Below the pieces are notes generated by a model that saw only the letters and a program-made list of their open reading frames with translations, had not been told where the DNA came from and did not search any database. DNA of 64,000 nt. Origin: Symbiodinium microadriaticum. Its lineage: Eukaryota; Sar; Dinophyceae; Suessiales; Symbiodiniaceae. Position 1 is the stretch's first letter; each line of letters begins with the position of its first letter. Shown piece by piece: positions 56,584-64,000 of this stretch. The stretch covers positions 3,839-67,838 of the forward strand of contig LSRX01000519.1 of NCBI GenBank assembly GCA_001939145.1. The letters are read 5' to 3'. The position numbers and the translations under genes were made by a program.

Positions 56584-59450
56584 CTCACACTCGGGCATAT
56601 CCCAGGAAAAGCTCATCTCGCAGATGACGCTTGAAGAGAAAGCAGGTCAGCTCACGATTTTGGCTGACACAGTCCGGCCCTGCAATCCGGATATCAATCC
56701 GGAGGCAGAAGAGATTTCTCTTGTTTCATTATGGGGGCAAGAGGGTGAAGGATGCTAGAGAGTGTCACAGTGTCACGCTTGTTCATCGTTTAGCGCACTT
56801 TTGTCTGCAAGGTCAATCACCGGCAGGCTCATGAAATGGTGGAGCAAATTCGCAAGAGCCGAGTGGGGTCTCTCTTCAACGGTGTCGGCATCAAGGAGCG
56901 GAGCCCGAGTAAGATCGCAGCACCTCATAGCACTCTCAGAGACTCACCCATTTATGGCATCAGTTTCCGCTTGGCCCGTCTTGCGAAGGAGGGCCGAGAG
57001 GCACAACGCCTCGCGGTCGAGGAGACGCGCCTGGGGATCCCCCTGATCTTTGGCAGCGTCGCTTCGTGGCACTTCGTGGCACTGCGCAGGGCCCAACACA
57101 TGGTGGAGTGGACTTCTTTCTGTTAGGCTGTGAGCCCTCTCAGGATGTGATTCATGGCATGTGGACGGTCTTTCCCATCCCACTGGGCGAAGCGGCGAGC
57201 TTCGATCCAGACTTGGCATTCCAGACCGCGCGCGCGACGGCCTTGGAGACCACGGCCTCCGGCATTCACTGGACTTTTGCCGGACACTCATTCTTAGATT
57301 CTTGCTTTGCTTTGCTTGCCTTCGCCCCCTTGTCGGTGTACGCTTAAGACAGTCTGAGACGAAATTGTCAGACTCATGCGGTTCTTGCAGGCACCCATGG
57401 TTGATGTCGCCAGGGACCAGAGGTGGGGACGAGTTGCAGAAGGTTCTGGAGAAGATGTCTTCCTGGGCAAACAGCTGGGAGTTGCACGAGTCAGAGGCTT
57501 CCAAGGAAATGATCTACGTGCTGAGGACAGCCTGCTGGCAACACCCAAGCACTTCGCTGCTTATGGAGGGGTTTCAGGAGGCATGGACTACAACTTCGTG
57601 GAGATTTCTGAGGCGACCCTTCGTGACGTGCATCTTCCTGCTTTCAAGGCTTGCATAGATGCAGGTGCTTTGACGTTGATGAGTGCCTTCAACGACATTG
57701 CCGGCGTGCCAGCATCAGGAAACCGGTGGCTATGTACGCAGGTGTTGCGCAACGAGTGGGGGTTTAAAGGTTTCATTGTGTCCGACTACACGGCCGATGA
57801 AGAGCTTATTTGCCATGGCTTTGCAGCAGATGGGCGTGATGCCGCTCGACTCGCGTTCAAAGCAGGTGTAGACATGAGTATGCAGAGCGGCTTGTATGTG
57901 CAGCACATGCAAGATCTGGTCGCCAAAGGGGATGTGTCCATGGAGGAGGTTGATGAAGGAGTTCGACGCATTCTGAAGATCAAGAAAGCCATTGGCCTGT
58001 TTGAGAATCCGTACAAGTGCTTAGATCCAAAGCTTGATGAGAAGATGGAAAAGCTGCGAGCAGCTCACGAGCCGCTGGCCAGAGAGGCTGGCCGCAAGTC
58101 AATAGTGCTCCTCAAGAATGACTCGAAAGTGCTACCTCTGAAAAAATCTGGACAGAAGATAGCCTTGATTGGGCCTTTTGCGACAGATACACAAAACCTT
58201 CAAGGTTGTTGGACAGTATACGGCGACAAGAAAAGAGCAGTTCCGCTGGATGTTGGCATCCGCAAAGCTTTGTCTAAGGCTGATGACCTTGAGATTGTGC
58301 AGGGCTGCGACTTTGAGACTGCTGTAGACGGAGGAGTTGAGAAAGCTGTGGCGGCAGCCAAAAAGGCTGAGGTCGTTGTCCTCGCCGTCGGAGAGCCGGA
58401 GAATTTCTCTGGCGAGTCGCAATCCCGCACTCAGATCATCATCCCTCCAGCGCAGCAGGCTCTGGCCGAAGCAGTGTCAGCAACAGGAACCCCTGTTGTG
58501 GTATTGTTACGGACTGGAAGGGCGCTCGCACTCTACGGAGCTGTCCGGGACGCACAAGCGATTCTGGTCACGTGGTTTCTGGGCACCCAAACTGGACCTG
58601 CCATTGCAGACGTTCTCTTCGGTGACTACAACCCTGCAGGTCATCTTCCGGTCAGCTTCGCTGCGGACTCCGGGCAGCAACCCTTGTTTTACAACGCTCC
58701 GCGGACCGGACGCCCACAAGGCGATGGACCTCGCACCTTCAAAGCGAGTTGGAGGGAAGTGGCGAGCAAAGCCTTGTATCCGTTTGGCTATGGCCTGAGC
58801 TACACGGAGTTTTCTTTCACCAAGCCAAACCTCAGCACCAACAAGCTGGGCTGGGACCAGGCGCTTCAGGTGACCGCACAGGTGCCTGTCTCTGTTTGAG
58901 TCTGGCATCTAGGGTCTTTTGCTGCGCCGCTGCACTTTAACCTGTGACATGCGCCATTTCGAAGGTGAGCAATACCGGCAACCTGGAAGCAGCCAAAGCG
59001 ACCCACTTGTTGGGATCCAAGAGTGCCCGTTGTGCCGGCTGAAACCTTAGGTGCGTTGGCTGGCGAGAAAGTAGCGCAGCTGTACGTGCACGACTGTGTT
59101 GCAAGTCGGGTGCGTCCGGTGCGAGAGCTGAAAGGTTTTCAGAAGGCCTGGGTCGTCATTTGTGTGAGCATTCACACGGCCGTGTGTGACAGGTGCTCTT
59201 GAAAGCTGGCGAGACAAAGACTCTCACGTTTCAGATCTCAAGGCAAAGGGCTTCGTTACTGTGGTACTCGATGTACTCGACATTCTATTTCGAAAGAAGC
59301 TCAGGCACGACCTGGCTTTCCACGGGGCTGATGGCAAGCTCGTGGCAGAACCTGGCGAGTTCCACGTTTGGATTTCCGGCTGCTCAGTACGGCCCTCAGA
59401 CGCCCGTCTCTGGCAACTTCTATGTCCATGGGGTGTGCTGAGCTGCTGAC
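56584..59450 (+). CDS. BglX-type GH3 beta-glucosidase, multi-exon
   Basis: Hydrolyses terminal beta-D-glucosides with retention. Exons in order: LISQMTLEEKAGQLTILAD (56584-about 56716), HEMVEQIRKSRVGSLFNGVG (about 56827-56896), LAKEGREAQRLAVEETRLGI plus PLIFGS (about 56970-57055), DVIHGMWTVFPIPLGEAASF (57145-57278) and a large exon 57391-58881 after a GC-AG intron (57279-57390). The large exon has APMVDVARDQRWGR, TPKHFAAYG, LMSAFNDIAG, GFIVSDYTADEELI with the nucleophile Asp at 57784-57786, GRKSIVLLKND, VVLAVGE, PAIADVLFGDYNPAGHLPVS and YPFGYGLSYTEF. After intron 58882-58964 come VSNTGNLEA, GEKVAQLYVHDCV, RPVRELKGFQK, LLKAGETKTLTF and LVAEPGEFHVWIS, the fibronectin-III-like C-terminal domain. 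The order and signatures (DVIHG..T.FPI, LFGDYNP.G.LP) match bacterial BglX more than plant or fungal enzymes. No signal peptide is confirmed. Confidence 0.92.
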
Positions 59451-61915
59451 TGTTGGCTGCAGGCATCTGGGGAACACGCGAAGTTTGATTTGCTCGCACC
59501 TTAAAGCTGCAGCCCCGAATTCCGGGGTGCAGCGACGAGTTTGTACAGGTCTTGCAGCATCGCGCAGCATTGGCTGTTCCGGTCCTGCCTAATCAATTCA
59601 CTATTGTCGTCGACCTCTTACAAGGGGCACGTCTGCAAGCTTGCTCTTTTGAGTGGCAGCTAGCCCGCCCAAGCCGGCCAGGCTTCGTGACAAGCTTGCG
59701 AAGGAAAATGCCCTTTCGGAGTCTTTCCGATGTTTTTGTCGTGTCCTAGTGCCGCAAGGTGCTGAGGGGCGGCCGCGCACTCTCGAAGGCCCCACACAGA
59801 GTTGAGGATGCACTCACGAAAAGAGACCTTGAGAGGCAAGAAGACGCAGTCATATTTGGGAAGGCCAGGGATGCCCAGTTTGAAAGGCAGCCGGGTGATT
59901 GTTTACTTTGAATTAGGGTGGCTGGTGCCACAACTGCGGCGCGGCCTGCTCGCTTGCTCTGCTGTAGGTTGCTGACATTTGCTGACTGTCTGCGTCGAAT
60001 GAGTCACACACATGCTGCACGCCAGGTCTTGACCGAGGCTTCAGGCCTTCTGCTGGAGGAGATTTCCGGTTGCAGCATCCCGAGGGCGATGATCTGCACA
60101 TGCTTCGAAAATCCCATGAGCCCAATGACTCGCTCTGACAGGTCCTGTTGGTGTGCAAACCTCGGGAATTCGACCGGTAACTGTTCGGCAGATAGAGTTT
60201 CAACAACAAAACTCAGGTGCCGGAAGTACCGAAAAGCACCCAGAGGTGCGGGTCTGGACTTGGGCATGGGCGATCTAGGATCAGAGAAGACAGGGAATTT
60301 GGCTTTGAGTATAAATTGCACAGGTTTACACATACTCCTGTGCAGAGGCTGAATTTTCATTGCAAGCCGTTCGGGCACTTTGTAGCACACGGAGCGAATG
60401 CTGGCAGCTGCTCTGCCTGGCAGAAGCAATCACACATGACCTGCCAGGAAAGCCAGCTTCTCGCAGAAGGCTTGCGTTTCTACAGAGGTTAATCTTCGTT
60501 CCAACTCTCATTCCAAGCCCATCTGCAAAGCGAGCATGGCTGGCGAGATATCGTCTCCGAAGCTTTGCCACGTGCTTTCTTGCAGGGTTCATCAGCAGAG
60601 TTGAAGAGCTTCGTCGCCGGCTGAGAGTGCAGTAAACAGCAACACATGTCTGAGAGAAGCCAGAGGTGCTTGGCGAATCTTTGCCAAGTTGTTTACCACC
60701 GTGTCTAGGCAGCCAATGTGGGTCGTCCGCAGAGCAGGGAGCTTAAGGAAGCGGCTCACACGCCGGCAAGAGTGGCCGTGTCGAGTGGTACAACACCTTG
60801 GGTGCTTTCCTCCGCCATTGCACGCGCTGTTTGTTCCACTCGCGTGCGAAGGCTTGAGCGGGTCGGGAGAATCACTGAAGGTCTACATGGGTCTCGAACA
60901 CACGAGTTAAGGCCCAGCATTGCTGAAGAAGGCTCAGTTCCTGAGATTCGGAACTTCATCTACTTGCCCCCAAACTTGGTCGCCGTGGGCTCGCTGAGAC
61001 CGGACATAACGACGAATGCACGGAAATCTTTCCAAATGCCAGAAGCCACAAAGATAATGACATGGAAGAACGTTGAAGATGGTGTTGCTGATTGGGTTGG
61101 ATCTAGGCTAGTCTCGGGGATATTGGAGGCTGGTTGCTGCCAGCGAACAGTGATTGAATTTGTGTCGGATGGCCAAAAGAAAGGTGGTCGGGGCCACGCA
61201 AGTGCGCACCCGTGCAGACACCGAGCCAGACAGTTGAAGCAGATTGGCAGCCTTCCTTCGCCGTCTGGCCAGAGAGAAAGGTCGTGCTGGCGGGAACCCA
61301 AGTGCTCGGGCACGGCACTGGGCCTTTGCCCAAACCATTTTCACATCAAGGCCGCTTGTTCATGTGTTGCGCTTCTCGTGTGCTTTTTGGAGCTGTCTTC
61401 CATGTCCTCCAAGATCGTGTCCACTTTTGCTAGTTTAGGTGCTGCGCGATCCAAGACGTTGCTGCTGATGGACAGGCCTGTGGCAAGATCCTTCCCATCC
61501 CCGCATCCCCGAAACTGCTTCAACATGGATCAACATCAACCTCCCTCCAACCAATGCCGCATTCTACCTTGACTCTACATGCTGGAAGGCCTCTCAAGCG
61601 AGAGCGAAGGGGTCGAGCGGGGGAGTTTCGGCAGCGCTAGGGCCCCGGCAACTGGCTTCGAGTTGGGCCGTGACTGCAGAAGTCGGCCTAGGCTTGGATG
61701 TGCTGCTGGCTACCGACTCCAGCGCTCGGGCTGTTGCCAGTCAGCCTGGTTCATAGCACACCAAGGAACGCGAATCAGAGAGTCATAGCAGTGTACTGTA
61801 CCTTCACCACAATGCGCGAGTGCAGCGTGTTACTTGTAGCACTTGGCAACCTTTTGCACGTTCGTTTGGCTTGGAAGACGTTGCCTCTCCCCTTTCCAGA
61901 GACTTCCGCAGAAAG
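59451..61915. other. Unassigned region
   Basis: The plus strand at 59754-59912 reads ALSKAPHRVEDALTKRDLER plus QEDAVIFGKARDAQFERQ, a likely exon of an unknown gene. The minus strand at about 60310-60004 reads EFPRFAHQQDLSERVIGLMG and FSKHVQIIALGMLQPEI in an open frame of 141 codons. The two strands compete and neither has a family motif, so no gene is called. Confidence 0.3.
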
Positions 61916-62779
61916 ATGGCGGATGCTCGCCTGCAGTTTGGCATGGCCGCAACATTGATTGCTATTCGCTTGCAACTTGGGCCATCGCTTGATTTCAGCC
62001 GACTGAATCCAATCGAGGAGAAGGATCTGGTCCGCAAAGCCTGCCTGAAGCGGGGCGTCAGGCCTGACAGCATCGTCTCTAAAGTGACCTTCGACGTGGA
62101 AAAGGCAAGGAAAGCCAACAAGGCAAGCGGAGTAAGAGGTACTGTTCGATGTGGCTGTGTTTGGAGAGGACAGCGTAAGGACGAGATGCCGTATCAAAAC
62201 GACAGCATGCCCATATTTGTCAGCAAAGGAAGAGGAAGCATCGGCAATGCACTCTCGCCCTTCAACGTGAAGGTTCCTGGCAAGATGATGAGTTGGGCGA
62301 CAGAGGATGGTAAGCAGGGAGGGAAGCCACTGCCCATTGACCGGCCCCTGGAACTCGTTTGGCAGGCAGCCAAAGTCTCCGAAGGAGAGGACTGGCCCTC
62401 CTACTTTGCGCGGCGAGCAAAAATCTATAAAAAGGGAAAGCCTCAGAGACGCTATTTGGCTCGGGATGCAACGATCGCGGGCTCCTGCTTCGGCCTTCCT
62501 GAAACTGTTCCGTACGTGCCTTCTAGAGCCTTCTATTGCACCGCCTATGAAAGAGCCTTGTCCGGCCTTGAAGAGTTCCAGCTGCTGGAAGACCTGGTTG
62601 CTGAAGGTTTCAACCTGATGCTCCTGGGCCCCGATGGGTTTCCCATGTCCGAAGAGAGAAGTGCCATCGCAAAGGCATACAAAGATGGATCTCGGCCGTT
62701 TGGACATGAGCGTGTCTTGGTCGCCATGCTGCGGCAAGAGTACCCATGGCAGCGGGAAGCTCGCTGTTGGGTTGAATGA
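61916..62779 (+). CDS. Single-exon conserved-type protein of unknown function, 287 aa
   Basis: From ATG 61916 to TGA 62777-62779 there is one uninterrupted frame; it is open upstream to 61820 only through a GTG. In order: MADARLQFGMAATLIAIRLQ, the basic helix KVTFDVEKARKANKASG, MPIFVSKGRGSIGNALSPFN, LELVWQAAKV, YFARRAKIYKKGKPQRRYL, YVPSRAFYCTAYERALSGLE, EFQLLEDLVAEGFNLMLLGP plus DGFP, and RPFGHERVLVAMLRQEYPWQ. The S-P-F block, the L-x-x-x-W-Q-x-x-K-V helix, the D-G-(F/Y) turn and the final G-H-x-x-V-L-x-x-(M/L)-L helix recall a DUF family I remember from phages and some eukaryotes (possibly DUF6939; name uncertain). Function unknown. An acquired gene is possible. The absence of introns contrasts with the neighbours. 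Confidence 0.6.
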   Translation: MADARLQFGMAATLIAIRLQLGPSLDFSRLNPIEEKDLVRKACLKRGVRPDSIVSKVTFDVEKARKANKASGVRGTVRCGCVWRGQRKDEMPYQNDSMPIFVSKGRGSIGNALSPFNVKVPGKMMSWATEDGKQGGKPLPIDRPLELVWQAAKVSEGEDWPSYFARRAKIYKKGKPQRRYLARDATIAGSCFGLPETVPYVPSRAFYCTAYERALSGLEEFQLLEDLVAEGFNLMLLGPDGFPMSEERSAIAKAYKDGSRPFGHERVLVAMLRQEYPWQREARCWVE

Positions 62780-64000
62780 GCCACAGCGAGCCGAAATGGC
62801 TGGTACAGTGTACAGACGTGTACAGCAATCAGGCCTGAGCATGAAAGTTCTCTTGCCCTGAAGTGCGTGTGCAACACACGAAGTACTAGCTAGGGCCACG
62901 GGGAAAGAGTGAGGGTTCGTGAGAGCAGTGTCCACGAGCTTGGAAGTGGCAACAGTCCGAGGCTTTACGACCGCTTCGATGGGGACCTCAGCAAGCTTTC
63001 CGCCTTGCTGCAGCTGCTGGAAGACAGGTGCGACCTGATGCCAAGACTAATTCCTCGGCATCACAAAAGGCAGCAGATGAGTCAGCCTCTAACATCCAGA
63101 CCGTCAGGTGGGAGTTCCCTGCCAGGGTGTTTCCGCTCCTGTGGACGCACATACGGCGGGCCTCTGGCCGTTGCTAGCTCAGTGTCTATGCAGCGTGGAA
63201 AGGTTTTGATCCTGATGTGTGTTCGGACGTTGCTGTAGCCATCTGTCTTAAAGCAGCGCTCAGATTTCGAAGCTGTGCTCTGGCGCTTTGCTTCGGGGGG
63301 TCCGATGCGAGGTGCTGAAGATCATAGCAAGCCACTGAGTAAAGACGACTGGGCTGGAGCCTGAGCGCATGAAATGCAGGCAGTTGTCCCGTTTCCCCGT
63401 ACGAGTGCCGCACAGTGCTACGCGGTCAGTTTCTTTTGTGCTGCACATTGAGAGCAGCTTTAATTGCTGTCAAAAGTTGGATCTATGCATGTTTCTGCCG
63501 AGCATGGCTTCCACAACTCTTTTTTGGAAAGCAGCTGCCGACATGCGAGACCACGTACCAATGTTCTCCGAGCTGTCGTGTGGCTCGGAAAACGATTGAA
63601 ACAGTAACAAACGGGTGCACTAGCATTCGTACATCTTGCAACTCTCCCAGTGAGACATTACTATTCATTCGCAGAACTAGCTTTGGGTTCACTCAGCAAA
63701 CACAGCCATGGCGGCTAATTCAAAGGAGAGCGATGTTGCAGAGAAGTGCCTTGTTGGCAACCGGAGCAGCAAACTAGAAACTAGCTTAGACTCTGCACGA
63801 CTCAGCAAGACTGGGCGATTTGTGGTTCGGGAGTCCGGTCTCACTCGGAGCGACGAATAGTCAAACCGCTTCAAGCTGGCACCACGAAATTCTTCAAAGC
63901 AACGTTCCAGGAAGTCTGCCATGAAGAAGCTGTACATTTCAGCGTTCCTAAGCGTGGCACAGACAGTCATCACCATTCAGTCGGAGCCACTGCTCGTCAA
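62780..64000. other. Unassigned right edge
   Basis: One helical plus-strand piece, LYDRFDGDLSKLSALLQLLE (about 62965-63025), may be an exon. Otherwise no motif is seen on either strand. Confidence 0.3.

Overview
The window looks like nuclear DNA of a dinoflagellate. Four things point that way. A relict trans-spliced leader (core AGCCATTTTGGCT) sits just upstream of an intronless gene. The other genes are cut into many short exons with GT-AG, GC-AG and GA-AG introns. Blocks of plant/dinoflagellate-type TTTAGGG repeat occur inside the sequence. Real genes are sparse, set in long stretches of microsatellite, tandem repeat and retroelement debris. Thymidylate synthase is fused to dihydrofolate reductase, as in alveolates and plants. 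Exon boundaries were inferred by eye from conserved motifs and are approximate unless stated.

Layout. 1-6 kb: mobile-element debris (an open minus-strand reading frame at the left edge, a degenerate Ty1/copia-like piece), G-rich and A-tract repeats, and a 198-bp duplication. 6-10 kb (+): multi-exon bifunctional DHFR-TS with every diagnostic motif and its normal C-terminus. 10-12.4 kb (+): an unrecognised helical/coiled-coil gene. 13.1-16.7 kb (+): a multi-exon AzgA-type (NCS2) purine permease. 19.1-19.5 kb (+): the last three exons of a small RIIa/Dpy-30-type docking protein. 20.4-20.85 kb: interstitial telomere-type repeats in opposing orientations. 22.9-23.3 kb: EF-hand exons. 25.5-26.7 kb and 41.7-42.1 kb: two RRM genes with the same four-exon layout. 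27.84-28.98 kb: intronless RPB3, the RNA polymerase II subunit, behind a relict spliced leader. 31.6-33.4 kb: a five-copy ~355-360 bp tandem array. 45-56 kb: recurrent CATA/CAGA/CA microsatellites, one pair of which brackets an ~8.2-kb minus-strand LINE. 56.6-59.45 kb (+): multi-exon BglX-type GH3 beta-glucosidase. 61.9-62.8 kb (+): a single-exon conserved protein of unknown function.

The most unusual object is the LINE at about 46.76-54.94 kb. In order it carries an APE-type endonuclease, a reverse transcriptase, four CCHH/CCHC-like zinc fingers, a disordered linker, a helical domain, and at its C-terminus a complete ubiquitin-specific-protease-like (C19) domain with Cys, His and Asp boxes. 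A few frameshifts and one stop break its reading frame. Both of its ends abut CATA microsatellite on the same strand, and its 3' end carries a short A tract, which suggests insertion into a microsatellite.

Functionally the intact genes are mostly housekeeping: thymidylate and folate metabolism (DHFR-TS), purine uptake (AzgA-like), transcription (RPB3), RNA binding (RRM genes), sugar hydrolysis (GH3), and signalling or axonemal docking (RIIa, EF-hand). Nothing suggests an operon. All recognised cellular genes lie on the plus strand and the LINE lies on the minus strand.
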